From NCBI RefSeq assembly GCF_000513895.2, contig NZ_CP165783.1:62001-126000 (forward strand): DNA of 64,000 bases. Direction: 5' to 3'. Made by a program: the position numbers and the translations under genes. This DNA comes from Ensifer sp. WSM1721 (GTDB lineage Bacteria > Pseudomonadota > Alphaproteobacteria > Rhizobiales > Rhizobiaceae). How positions within the stretch are numbered: the stretch's first letter is position 1; every line of letters begins with the position of its first letter. Positions 44,251 through 53,097 of the stretch are shown one piece after another. The notes beneath the pieces are model-generated. The model was not told the origin of the DNA and ran no database searches. It was given only the letters and a program-made list of their open reading frames with translations.

Positions 44251-46242
44251 TCAATCAACCGTCAGCCGCTCGCGGTCGCGTTCGTAGTAGCGCTCGAGTG
44301 CGGGCAGTTCCTTTTTAAGCTCATCGAAGAGGCCGTCATCGACAGTGATGGCGCCATGATATTTCGCCTCGATATAGGCGCGGTGCCGGGCGAGCGCGGC
44401 CTCCGAGGCCCCCTCGGCAACGGTGAAGACGGGCGAGACCGTGCTCCGGCCCTTGACGGTGATCCGGTCGAGCTCGGCGATCGGAAATTTCGCGGAGGCA
44501 AGCGCTGCCGTCCGTTCGCCGAGAAGCAGGGGGACGCCGTAGTCCTTCGATGCACCCTCCAGCCTGGAGGCGAGGTTGACCGCATCGCCGAGCGCCGAAT
44601 AGTCGAAGCGGCGGGCCGAGCCCATGTTGCCGACGATGCATTCGCCCGTGTTGATGCCGATGCCGATACGCAGCGACTTCGGCGGGCGGCCCGCCGCCTT
44701 GGCTTCCGCTGCCAGTTCCTTGTTGAGACGGACGAGCTCCGTCAGCATCCCGCGTGCCGCCCGGACGGCGTGAATGGCATGGTCGGGATCGTCGAGGGGC
44801 GCGTTCCAGAAGGCCATCAGGCAGTCGCCAATATATTTGTCGATCGTGCCACCCTCGTTCAAAACCGCCTCCGACAGCGGCGTCAGCAGCCGGTTGACAA
44901 GCGTCGTCAAGCCCTCGGGGTCGTCCTTCATGTCTTCCGCGATGGTCGTGAAGCCGCGAATATCGCAGAAGAGGATCGTCAGCGTTCGCCGCTCACCGCC
45001 GAGCTTTAGCTGCGAGGGGTCCTGCGCCAGCCGCTCGACCAGTGTCGGGGAGAGATATTGCGAGAAGGCACGCGTGATCTCGCGGCGTTGCCGTCGCTCC
45101 TCGGCATAGTCGAGGCCCGCCTGCCCGACCGCGACGCCCAAAAAGGCAAGCGCCGGGCCGAGCGGCGAGACGAAAAGAAGGCCGAGGCGCATCAGGCTAT
45201 AGCTGGCAAGAAGGATGAGGGCGAGGGCGAAGGCGCCGTAGCCGAGCGTCCTCCAGCTCGTGGATTTGAAAACGGCAAAAGCCGCCGCGAAGGCAGCGAG
45301 GATTATGGCCGGTATGACGGCGGCGGGGCCTGCTCTCCTGATGAACAGCCCGTGCACGACATTGTCGTAAATGGTCGCCTGGATCTCGGCGCCGGCGACG
45401 AGGCCGCGCGAATAGACGGTGTCGGAGGTGGCGAACGCGTCCACTCCGCCAGCGTCGATCGAGGGGGCGTTCTGTAGGCTCAAGCCCACGATCACGACGC
45501 GATCGCGGAAGGTGCCGTCCGGCAGGAAGTTTTCGGGGTCGAGCGCCTGGTAATAGGAGACCGTCGGATAGGTGCGCGCGGCCCCGAAGGTCTGCAGCAA
45601 GGAATTGCGCGGCGGTATGGCAGGGTTCGCACCGGCGGTTTTCGCCAGCGTCACGGCGAAACCGTCCGAAAGGGAGGGCACCTGGCGCAAGGTGCCGTCT
45701 TCGCTGAGATCGACAGACGCAATTCCGACCGCCGCGCCCTTGGCGGTGAAGGCGGGCAGCGGCTCAGTGCGGACGAATTGTTGCGCCTGCGGCGTCTCGA
45801 TCACCGTCTGGTCGCCGGCCAAGACGATATCCGGCCCGCTTGCTTCGGCGAGCGCCGCGTCGTTTGCGGGATCGGCCGCCGGCTCGGCGAAGATGACGTC
45901 GAAGGCGATCGCTCGAGCACCAGCCGTTCTGAGCGCTTCGATGAGGCGGGCGTGGAGCGCGCGCGGCCATGGCCACTGGCTGCCGATTTCGGCCATCGAC
46001 GGTTCGTCGATGGCGACGATAATGGGGCCGTCCTCCGGAAGCTTAGGACGGCCGACGATCGAGAGATAGTCATAGGCACGCAGGTCGGCGAGCGACCAGG
46101 AGCCGGTGAGCGATACAAGCGAAACGAAAACGGCGACGAAGGCCGTCAGGGCCGCAAGCTTCACTCGCCGCGGAAAAGAGCGGATTCGACGGACTGCCGC
46201 GGCAAGGCCCGGACGAGCAAGTGCGGGGCGAGGAGCACTCAT
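44251..46242 (-). CDS. CHASE2-domain class III adenylate/guanylate cyclase
   Basis: A 663-residue inner-membrane sensor cyclase. A first helix (LAALTAFVAVFVSLVSLTG) is followed by a periplasmic CHASE2 domain (about 55-320: RAYDYLSIVGRPKL, IVAIDEPSMAEIGSQWPWPR, FDVIFAEP, RVVIVGLS), three more helices, and a C-terminal cyclase domain (about 420-600) with metal-binding Asp in LFCDIRGFTT and in IDKYIGDCLMAFW, and SALGDAVNLASRL. It should make cAMP or cGMP in response to a periplasmic cue. Its ATG lies in the stop of the FecR-TPR-barrel gene (ATGA), so the two are translated together. Confidence 0.92.
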   Translation of the reverse strand: MSAPRPALARPGLAAAVRRIRSFPRRVKLAALTAFVAVFVSLVSLTGSWSLADLRAYDYLSIVGRPKLPEDGPIIVAIDEPSMAEIGSQWPWPRALHARLIEALRTAGARAIAFDVIFAEPAADPANDAALAEASGPDIVLAGDQTVIETPQAQQFVRTEPLPAFTAKGAAVGIASVDLSEDGTLRQVPSLSDGFAVTLAKTAGANPAIPPRNSLLQTFGAARTYPTVSYYQALDPENFLPDGTFRDRVVIVGLSLQNAPSIDAGGVDAFATSDTVYSRGLVAGAEIQATIYDNVVHGLFIRRAGPAAVIPAIILAAFAAAFAVFKSTSWRTLGYGAFALALILLASYSLMRLGLLFVSPLGPALAFLGVAVGQAGLDYAEERRQRREITRAFSQYLSPTLVERLAQDPSQLKLGGERRTLTILFCDIRGFTTIAEDMKDDPEGLTTLVNRLLTPLSEAVLNEGGTIDKYIGDCLMAFWNAPLDDPDHAIHAVRAARGMLTELVRLNKELAAEAKAAGRPPKSLRIGIGINTGECIVGNMGSARRFDYSALGDAVNLASRLEGASKDYGVPLLLGERTAALASAKFPIAELDRITVKGRSTVSPVFTVAEGASEAALARHRAYIEAKYHGAITVDDGLFDELKKELPALERYYERDRERLTVD

Positions 46243-49200
46243 CAGAACCGCACTTTGACCGTGCCCTTGACGGTGGGACCCCAGCCGGGAAGGCCGCTTC
46301 GGACCTCAAACTCCTCGTCAAGCAGGTTGAACCCGGCGAGTTCGACTTCGATCCGCTTATCGAATGGCTCCCATTGCAGAGCGGCGTCGAGGGTCCAGAA
46401 GTCGTCGAGCGTGGTGGTGCCCTCCGTCCGCTCGCCAATGTAGTTCGCCATCACCGTCGTCTTGATGTTAGCAGTATTCACCCAAGTCAGCCCCACTTGG
46501 CCCGAGTTCTCAGGAAGCAACGGGAGGTCGCCCCCGGTCGAGAGGTCCTCGCTTTTGGTTCGCGCCACCGTCGCCGACAAACCCAAACCATGGCCGAGTG
46601 CCACGTTTGCAGTCAATGCGACGCGATCGACTCTGCCTCTATCGAAAGCTAAGTCGTCCGGCGCGAGCGGAATAGTAAAGGGAAAATCAATGGAACCGTT
46701 GTGGATTTCCTGATGCTGATAGTCGACAGCGGTGAAGAGCCAGTCGTTCCATTCGGCGTCCCACCGGAGCGCAAGCGTGTCGGCGTAGCCTTCGGTGCCG
46801 ATCAGAAACTGATTGGGCTGCAGCCCGACGATGCCGACGGGCGCGAGAGTGGCCGCGCCGAAATTATAGCCTTCGCGCTGTGCGGCTGCGCGCAGCCAAT
46901 GGCCCTCGATGGGCGCCCAGGCGATACCGAGCTTCGGTTCGAGGCGGATATTGTTGTCGTTGACGTTCTCAATGTAACGGGCAAACAGCGCGCCTTCGAC
47001 TTTCAAGTCGGGGGTGATTTCGTAAAGACTATCAACGTAAGCCTTCATGACGGCTGCCGTATCGGAGGAACGTGTGGAACGAAAGGGCGTTGGAGCGATC
47101 AGGTCGTAATACTCGGCCTTCGCCCTTGATGTCACCGCACCGGCCTCAATGCCGTAGCGCCACGTTACATCACCGTCTCCGTAAAGATGATTCAGGGCTC
47201 CGATATAGCTCGTTTCGTGCTGTTCGCTCCTGAGGTACACAATGTCGGGGAACGGAATGTCCGAAAAAACCGTTCGCGAGGTCTCAACGATCTCCTTATC
47301 GCTAACGAAGAACGCGGCACTGGCGATGTTCTTATACCCGAAAGTGTGGCTCCAGGCGGCGCCGGAGATGAGATTCGATGCGTTGTTGTCATTCAGGGAG
47401 TCGCCGGCAAACGGGAACAATCTCGGATCCGGGATGTCGAAAATATTCCGGCTGTCGTCCACCTCTGCCATGCTCAGGAAGGTGACGACCCTGTCGTCAG
47501 GAGTCGGCGTGGCGGTCAGATAACCGCTGCCGCTGATCAGGCGTGATTCACGATCGATATCGAGGCCGCTTCCGATGTCGACCGTATCGTGCGGCTGTTC
47601 CCATTGGAGGGTGCCGAAGACGCTGATTGGAAACGGTGAAACCGTATAGCCTCGCACTGCCGCTTCGCCGATCCACCCGGCGTCATCGCCGCTCGCCACG
47701 ATTCCGCCGCCGAGGTCCACTTCGAAGAAGGGATACCGGAAGAGGCTTACCGTGCGAGCGCGTTCCGCCAGGATGTGCGGATCGATCAGAAGCCCTTGGA
47801 AAAAGGCTGAAAAGCTCGACGGGTTCAATGAATTCGCAACCGGGCTATCGTCGAAATCATATCGGTTGAACAGGGGATTGACGCTGCCGCGAACCGCCTG
47901 GTCGAAATAACCCGCGCCGGAAAACGGGTCGAAGACGGCATCGCCGTAATATTGGCCCCATGCGTCGAGGCCTTGCAGACGAAAGGCATTGTTGAGCGTT
48001 GATCCCGCTTCCTGATTAGCGCTAAGCGCTGCGGTGTCTCCGCCATGCGCGCGTGTTCTGCGCATTACCTCCTGTGCGTAGCGGATAGCCGCGTCAGCGT
48101 CATAGGCGTCAATGGCGACCGCGGTGCGAACCTGCGCGACCACCGGCTCGTTGGGATCGAGCCTGTCAGCATTGTCCAGCGCCTGGGCTGCCGGCAGTTT
48201 GTCACCCTTTTCGTAATAGGTGGCGGCCAGCAGCAACTGTCCGCCGGCGTAACCCGGATTGGCCGTGGACGCCGCCAGCAGATCCTCAAGCGCCTTGTCC
48301 AGATCGCCAGTCTGCATATGGTAACGGCCGCGCGCGAGGAGCATGAGATCGAGGGACGGGTCTGCCGCAATGGCAGCATCAATCTCACGCTTTGCTTCGA
48401 CAAGCCGCGACTCGTCCAAGTACTGGATGGCGAGGTTGGCATGATAAATGGGGTCTACCGGATCGAGTTCGACCGCCCTCTTGAGCGCCTTTTCGGCGGC
48501 GCGATTGTCGCCGCGGTCGCCTTGAAGCAAACCGAGCGTGTTCCAAATCCCCGGCGAACCCGGAGCGGTTTTCAGGGCACGATCGAGATCGGCGAGCGCC
48601 CCCTCGAGGTCGTTGTCGACGTTGGCGCGGAAAATGGCGCGCGCCTCGAGCGCGGTAGGATCGTCGGGATCAATCGCGAGAGCACGTTCGATGCCGTCGC
48701 GCGCCTCGTCGCGCTCGCCCAGCATCATTGCGAAGTGAGCTCGCGCGGCAGGCAGTGTCGGATCGTCCGGATGCTGCCGTTCCGCCTTCTTGATCGTGTT
48801 GATGGCCGCTCGAATATCGGTGCGGAAGCCCGCGGTCCAAGCCTCGGCCAGCGCGCCGTAGACGCCTGCTGCTTGGCGGGGAGGGTTTTCGACCCGTTCA
48901 GGATTGGCGAGCGCACGGGCAAAGTATCCGCCATAGACGGCGACGGAACGACGGTTGGCGTCCAGCCCGTTTTCCGCTTGGGCGAAGAGCTTCGCCGCAT
49001 CGGCGTAGCGATTCTCGGAACCGGCGATAAGCGCCTCGATGAGAGCTGCGCGCGCAGCCTGAGATCGGTTAAGACCCTTTAGCCGGGCCTGGTCAAGCGC
49101 CGCCAGCGCCTTTTGGCGACCGTCGAGTGGCAGGTAGATTTCGGCCAGCGTCAGCCAGTCTTCGGCCGAGCGCAAAGCTTCCGGCTGTGCCTCGATCCGC

Positions 49201-49877
49201 TCACGCTCGCGCCGCATGTCACGTATCTTGAGCGGCGTCGGCGGCATCCAGACGAAGGCGTCGCGCAGCGACAGATGGATGAGCATCTGTTCGCGATCTT
49301 TTGGCGTGACAATGATGATCTTGGTGGGCGCGCTGCCGATCGCGGCCACGGCACCTTCGCCCTGCTTCACCGTCACGCTGCCATAGGCATTGCTGAGCTC
49401 GACTACGCCTTCGAGCACGGTCAGCGAGGTCTTGCCGTCGGCGCCAACGGTCATCGTCCAGTCGGTGCCGCGGATGGCGGCGGTTGCGGCCGGCGTGTCG
49501 ATCACCAGGCCTTCGCCGCCACGTTCGGCCCGAGCCCAGATCGACCCCGCTTGGAGTTCGAGGTTCGTGTCGCCTCCGCCGATCTGTTTGACGCGCAGGG
49601 CGGTGTTACGCCCGAGCCGGATCTGCGTGTGGTCCCGGAAAAGCACTGCAAGGGCGCCGGTGGCATTAGTGCGCAACACGTCGCCCGCAAGCAGGTCCTG
49701 GGCAAGATCGACGAACCGCCAGTTGGAGACGTCGACGAAGCGCACCTCCTCGCCGGACTTGCGAGCAATGACGGAGCCGGCTGCGGGCTGATGCCGCGGC
49801 ACCGGCTCCGCAAGCGCCGGCCATGGCGCAGAGAGCGCCATTGCGATCAGCAATGCCCCCGCTTTTCTTTGCCGCAT
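46242..49877 (-). CDS. FecR-domain + TPR + outer-membrane beta-barrel fusion protein
   Basis: A 1211-residue exported protein. Residues 1-23 are a signal peptide (ending ALA). About 30-200 is a FecR domain (RFVDVSNWRFVDL, GDVLRTNATGALAVLF, PAATAAIRGTDW, LTVLEGVVEL). About 240-600 holds TPR repeats (ALAIDPDDPTALEARA, AVELDPVDPIYHANLA). About 640-1211 alternates short beta strands and ends with GPTVKGTVKVRF, a terminal aromatic residue as in outer-membrane barrels, with TonB-receptor-like strands (WTLDAALQWEPF, VELAGFNLLDEEF). It probably sits in the outer membrane with FecR and TPR parts in the periplasm, facing the CHASE2 cyclase encoded by the coupled next gene. Confidence 0.82.
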   Translation of the reverse strand: MRQRKAGALLIAMALSAPWPALAEPVPRHQPAAGSVIARKSGEEVRFVDVSNWRFVDLAQDLLAGDVLRTNATGALAVLFRDHTQIRLGRNTALRVKQIGGGDTNLELQAGSIWARAERGGEGLVIDTPAATAAIRGTDWTMTVGADGKTSLTVLEGVVELSNAYGSVTVKQGEGAVAAIGSAPTKIIIVTPKDREQMLIHLSLRDAFVWMPPTPLKIRDMRRERERIEAQPEALRSAEDWLTLAEIYLPLDGRQKALAALDQARLKGLNRSQAARAALIEALIAGSENRYADAAKLFAQAENGLDANRRSVAVYGGYFARALANPERVENPPRQAAGVYGALAEAWTAGFRTDIRAAINTIKKAERQHPDDPTLPAARAHFAMMLGERDEARDGIERALAIDPDDPTALEARAIFRANVDNDLEGALADLDRALKTAPGSPGIWNTLGLLQGDRGDNRAAEKALKRAVELDPVDPIYHANLAIQYLDESRLVEAKREIDAAIAADPSLDLMLLARGRYHMQTGDLDKALEDLLAASTANPGYAGGQLLLAATYYEKGDKLPAAQALDNADRLDPNEPVVAQVRTAVAIDAYDADAAIRYAQEVMRRTRAHGGDTAALSANQEAGSTLNNAFRLQGLDAWGQYYGDAVFDPFSGAGYFDQAVRGSVNPLFNRYDFDDSPVANSLNPSSFSAFFQGLLIDPHILAERARTVSLFRYPFFEVDLGGGIVASGDDAGWIGEAAVRGYTVSPFPISVFGTLQWEQPHDTVDIGSGLDIDRESRLISGSGYLTATPTPDDRVVTFLSMAEVDDSRNIFDIPDPRLFPFAGDSLNDNNASNLISGAAWSHTFGYKNIASAAFFVSDKEIVETSRTVFSDIPFPDIVYLRSEQHETSYIGALNHLYGDGDVTWRYGIEAGAVTSRAKAEYYDLIAPTPFRSTRSSDTAAVMKAYVDSLYEITPDLKVEGALFARYIENVNDNNIRLEPKLGIAWAPIEGHWLRAAAQREGYNFGAATLAPVGIVGLQPNQFLIGTEGYADTLALRWDAEWNDWLFTAVDYQHQEIHNGSIDFPFTIPLAPDDLAFDRGRVDRVALTANVALGHGLGLSATVARTKSEDLSTGGDLPLLPENSGQVGLTWVNTANIKTTVMANYIGERTEGTTTLDDFWTLDAALQWEPFDKRIEVELAGFNLLDEEFEVRSGLPGWGPTVKGTVKVRF

Positions 49878-50007
49878 CTGTGCAACTGCCCCTCGTTACA
49901 CGGAATCCAGTGGATTTTTGGGGAGGAAAAGTCAAGCGCCCAGTTTTGGGCATATATTGTTGTCGCTCCGGTGTAATAAAGAGGAGACAAGAACCAAGGG
50001 GGCGCGC

Positions 50008-50553
50008 ATGGATTCAGCGGGAAGCCTGTACAAGCTCGAAACTTTCAGTGAAGAAGGCGGGCGGGAAGTCGCGTCGAGCGCCTATTACGATCACATTCAG
50101 AAAATAAATGACGTGTTTTCTGATCAGATAAAGATGTCCGACCAGAAAGCCGCCTACATCTTCACCTTCATGTTTGCTTTTTTGGTTTCGTCCGAAGAGG
50201 GGCGAGGGGTGTTTACTTGGCAGCGCTATATGGAGGGCGGAATCCTGCCAACGATACTTTCGGCCGTCATGGCGCTGGCCTCAATATTCTCATTGCTCTC
50301 CGCAATCCTCGTGGTTCTGCCGAGGAAAGGTGCTACGTCCACGACGCTCTTCTGGGGCGCGTGGCGTGCCCATCGTGACGAATTCCTCAAGGCGGCAGAA
50401 CGAGGTGATTCGTCCTATCTGTTTCGCCAGTACATACACAATGCCGACGTGCTCTCGGCGATCGCCTGCAGCAAATACCGCTTCGTGATCGCCGCTTTCC
50501 GCGCCCTTCTGGTCACGGTGCTAGCCTATGTGCTGCTCCTTTCACTGAAATAG
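50008..50553 (+). CDS. Membrane protein resembling Pycsar effectors (DUF5706/PycTM type)
   Basis: A 181-residue protein. A soluble N-terminal part (AYYDHIQKINDVFSDQIK) leads into MSDQKAAYIFTFMFAFLV, then LPTILSAVMALASIFSLLSAILVVLP, a soluble middle ending FRQYIHNADVLSAIACSKY, and a last helix ALLVTVLAYVLLLSL. The DQKA start of the first helix, LP after the second and the KY before the last fit the DUF5706 effector domain PycTM, which kills phage-infected cells on binding cyclic UMP or CMP. AAGGGGG lies before ATG 50008. It is divergent from the FecR-CHASE2 cyclase pair by 130 bases. No PycC-type cyclase is directly adjacent, so an ordinary small membrane protein remains possible. Confidence 0.6.
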   Translation: MDSAGSLYKLETFSEEGGREVASSAYYDHIQKINDVFSDQIKMSDQKAAYIFTFMFAFLVSSEEGRGVFTWQRYMEGGILPTILSAVMALASIFSLLSAILVVLPRKGATSTTLFWGAWRAHRDEFLKAAERGDSSYLFRQYIHNADVLSAIACSKYRFVIAAFRALLVTVLAYVLLLSLK

Positions 50554-50729
50554 ATGAGGCGCGACAGATCCTATCGAAGGCACCTCCGGCGCGGTGAAGT
50601 TATCTAAAATGCCTGCTTGAACAGAGCGAATTTGGCAACGCTTTCTCCTGTAATGGTTGTGCTCGCCCTAGTTGACGCGCGTGTTTCGTCAGCTTTGGGC
50701 AGCAGCAGCAATTTCAAAAGGAGCAAATC

Positions 50730-51023
50730 ATGATCAATGGTATCGCAAAGGCGCTGAGTTCGGCATCGCTGTCCAAAGCGGCCAATGTCGCCGGGTTACT
50801 CTCGAAGTCCAATTTGTCGCTCAAGCTGCCAAACAATATGTTGGGTGGATTGAAAGGACAGGTGGGGGCAGATTTCCTGGCCAAGTTGACCGCCACCTTG
50901 GATGCAACCGGAAACAAAACTCTCGCGGCAAACCCGGCGATTCGCGATGCTATTCTCGCCCTGCAGAAACAGACCGGGGCAGGAAACGCCAAGGCCGTTA
51001 CGAACGCCTATTCGAAGTTCTGA
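50730..51023 (+). CDS. Unknown 97-residue Ala/Leu/Lys-rich protein
   Basis: ATG 50730 follows AAAGGAG by 6 bases. The product has no signal peptide, no cysteine and no aromatic residues apart from the tail (AYSKF). It looks helical, with repeated SxxSKAA and LSKSNLSLK patterns in the first third and a GG turn (MLGGLKGQVG). I recognise no family. A hairpin follows the gene 22 bases after the stop, so it is probably a single-gene transcript. It could be a small stress or DNA-associated protein; that is a guess. Confidence 0.6.
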   Translation: MINGIAKALSSASLSKAANVAGLLSKSNLSLKLPNNMLGGLKGQVGADFLAKLTATLDATGNKTLAANPAIRDAILALQKQTGAGNAKAVTNAYSKF

Positions 51024-51045
51024 TCAAGGGCGCGCATCACAGGAT

Positions 51046-51066
51046 GAGCCCCGTATCGCGGGGCTC
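51046..51066 (+). terminator. Candidate terminator after the 97-residue gene
   Basis: GAGCCCCG, five loop bases, CGGGGCTC: an 8-bp GC-rich stem directly after a plus-strand gene and facing the end of the convergent GntR gene. The T run after it is poor (TCAATTATT), so it may work for both strands only weakly. Confidence 0.5.
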
Positions 51067-51094
51067 TCAATTATTGAAGAGCTGCAGCGCCAGC

Positions 51095-51778
51095 CTACAC
51101 CGCGTCGCGCACCCGTTCCCAGGCATTCATCAGATGCCGTCCCAGCACTTTGGATAGCTTTTCCTTGTCGCGGGCTTCGAGCGCCGCGATCATCTCCTCG
51201 TGCTCGGCGACGGCGGCGGCCCATTTTTCGGGGCCTTCATGGCCGATGAAGCGGATGCGCTTCAGCCGCGTCTGCAGCATGCCGTGCATGTCGGCGAGTG
51301 CGGCATTGCCGGAAAGCTGGGCGATCGCCGTGTGGATCTGCTGGTTGAGCTTGTAATATTGCAGCCGGTCGCCCGCCTTGTAGCGGCGTACCATCTCGTC
51401 GTGCAGCGCCCGCACTTCCGCAATTCCGGCATCGCTCGCAGCTTCGCAGGCGAGCCGGCCGGCAAGCTCTTCGAGTGACTGCAGCACGGTCAGCATGTCC
51501 CTGACGTCCTTGGCGCTGAAGCGCTTGACGACGGCGCCGCGGCTTGGCACGAGTTCCACCAGACCTTCGCTTGCCAGATATTTGATTGCCTCGCGCAGCG
51601 GCGTGCGCGACACGCCGAGCTGTTCGCCGAGCTGACCTTCGTGCAGGCGCGTACCTGGCGGCAGGTCGCCTTCGATGATCATGTCGCGCAGATGGCTCAC
51701 CAGCGTGTCGTGCAATGCCGTCCGCCGGATCGGTCCCGGGCCGCCCTCCCGCCGCTCTAATGATGTGATTTCGTTCAT
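51095..51778 (-). CDS. GntR-family transcriptional regulator (FCD subfamily)
   Basis: A 227-residue regulator. The winged helix is in the first 85 residues (LRDMIIEGDLPPGTRLHE, LGVSRTPLREAIKYLASEGLV). The all-helical FCD effector domain follows, with the metal-site pattern seen as ALHDEMVRRY, LNQQIHTAIAQLSGN and AEHEEMIAALEARD. FCD regulators of this type usually repress sugar-acid or dicarboxylate genes and release DNA on binding the substrate. It is divergent from pdxA2 and its transporter, 197 bases away, and likely controls both. Confidence 0.87.
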   Translation of the reverse strand: MNEITSLERREGGPGPIRRTALHDTLVSHLRDMIIEGDLPPGTRLHEGQLGEQLGVSRTPLREAIKYLASEGLVELVPSRGAVVKRFSAKDVRDMLTVLQSLEELAGRLACEAASDAGIAEVRALHDEMVRRYKAGDRLQYYKLNQQIHTAIAQLSGNAALADMHGMLQTRLKRIRFIGHEGPEKWAAAVAEHEEMIAALEARDKEKLSKVLGRHLMNAWERVRDAV

Positions 51779-51893
51779 TTTTCTCGTTCTGCGCTCGTGA
51801 CCGCCACGCGGTCCTCTTCCCTTATGCCGCGCGATTGAATCAGCGCTATCTCATTCAAGCATGGAGACTGCCTCACCTATCGTCAACAGAAAA

Positions 51894-51956
51894 TGCTGCA
51901 TACAGAATACAAAAGACTTGATGCAGAATTTTGAATAACGTATGACGGATGCAGCA
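51894..51956. promoter_or_regulatory. Inverted repeat in the gntR-pdxA2 promoter region
   Basis: TGCTGCAT at 51894-51901 and its complement ATGCAGCA at 51949-51956 bracket 47 bases of A/T-rich sequence that holds two related boxes (ATACAGAATAC and ATGCAGAATTTT). The position between divergent genes suits operator sites for the GntR protein, but the family consensus was not clearly met. Confidence 0.35.
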
Positions 51957-51975
51957 TGAGGCGGAGGACATCTCA

Positions 51976-53022
51976 ATGACGACCAATGGTGCGGCCGGAA
52001 CGAAGGAACAGCGTCCTGTCATAGCGCTCGCCATGGGCGATCCTGCGGGGATCAGCCCAGAGCTGACGGCGCGGCTGCTCGCGCTCGCCGACATTCGCGA
52101 CGCCGCGCACATCATCGCCATCGGCGACCGCCGCATTCTCAACGAGGGGGCGAAGGTTGCCGACGTAATGCTCGATCTGGAGCCTGCGTCCCTCGAGGCG
52201 CTCGATGAGGCCGGGACGTCGCGCCATGTCTTTGTCGATCTCGGCCATCTCGACCCTGCCGATGTGGCGCGCGGCGAGGCGACGCTTGCCGGCGGCTCGT
52301 TCGCCACCCGCAACTTCCGCACGGCGCTCGAACTTGCCCATGCCGGCAATGCCGATGCCGTCTGCTTCACGCCCTTCAACAAGAAGGCGATGCGCTTTGC
52401 CTATCCCGGCTATGACGACGAGATCCGCTTCGTCGCCGACGTGCTCTCCTTCACCGGCAAGGTCCGCGAGTTCAACGTGCTCGAAAAGGTCTGGAACGCG
52501 CGGGTGACCTCGCATATCCCGCTCAAGGACGTGGCCTCGAACCTTTCCGTCGAGGCTCTTCTTGCCGAACTCGAACTGACGCGGGCCTGCCTCAAGGACG
52601 CCGGCTATGACGAGGCGAAGATCGCGGTTGCTGGGCTCAATCCGCATGCCGGCGATGGCGGCAGCTTCGGCATGGAGGAGATCGATATCATCGAGCCGGC
52701 CGTGGAGAAGGCCAGGGCGCTCGGCTTCAATGTCGAGGGGCCATTCCCGGCCGATACGGTCTTCGTGCGGGCGCTGAAGGAAGGCTTCAACGCGGTGCTG
52801 ACCATGTATCACGACCAGGGCCAGATCGCGATGAAGCTCATGGGCTTCGACAAGGGCGTGACGATGATGGGCGGTCTGCCGTTCCCGCTCTGCACGCCCG
52901 CCCACGGCACCGCTTATGACATCGCCGGCAAGGGCATTGCCGATGTGGGCGCGAGCCGCGAGGCGATCCTGCTCGCGGCCCGCATGGCCAAGAAAAAGAG
53001 AGCGCTTTCAGCCGCTGCCTGA
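51976..53022 (+). CDS. pdxA2: PdxA2-type 4-phospho-threonate/erythronate dehydrogenase
   Basis: A 348-residue PdxA-family oxidative decarboxylase. It starts PVIALAMGDPAGISPEL; the three metal-binding His are in TSHIPLKDV, MYHDQGQ and PAHGTAYDIAGKG, and LNPHAGDGG is conserved. Chromosomal PdxA serves vitamin B6 synthesis; copies in sugar-acid clusters (PdxA2) oxidise 4-phospho-threonate or -erythronate to dihydroxyacetone phosphate and CO2. The regulator, transporter, isomerase and kinase around it support the catabolic form. ATG 51976 has GGAGGA 7 bases ahead; an in-frame ATG at 51949 is less likely. No DUF1537-type kinase, the usual partner, is present in the window. Confidence 0.85.
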   Translation: MTTNGAAGTKEQRPVIALAMGDPAGISPELTARLLALADIRDAAHIIAIGDRRILNEGAKVADVMLDLEPASLEALDEAGTSRHVFVDLGHLDPADVARGEATLAGGSFATRNFRTALELAHAGNADAVCFTPFNKKAMRFAYPGYDDEIRFVADVLSFTGKVREFNVLEKVWNARVTSHIPLKDVASNLSVEALLAELELTRACLKDAGYDEAKIAVAGLNPHAGDGGSFGMEEIDIIEPAVEKARALGFNVEGPFPADTVFVRALKEGFNAVLTMYHDQGQIAMKLMGFDKGVTMMGGLPFPLCTPAHGTAYDIAGKGIADVGASREAILLAARMAKKKRALSAAA

Positions 53023-53097
53023 ATTCGCGCGCTTTCCAAGAATACCGGCGTCAGGGGAGGTCTTGCGCCGGATCCAGCTCAACGGGAGGACCAGATA

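Noticed and set aside
44251-50553. A complete Pycsar defence operon
   Set aside because: The cyclase is a membrane CHASE2 sensor type rather than a compact PycC, and it is divergent from the effector-like gene; only an effector-like protein can be claimed.
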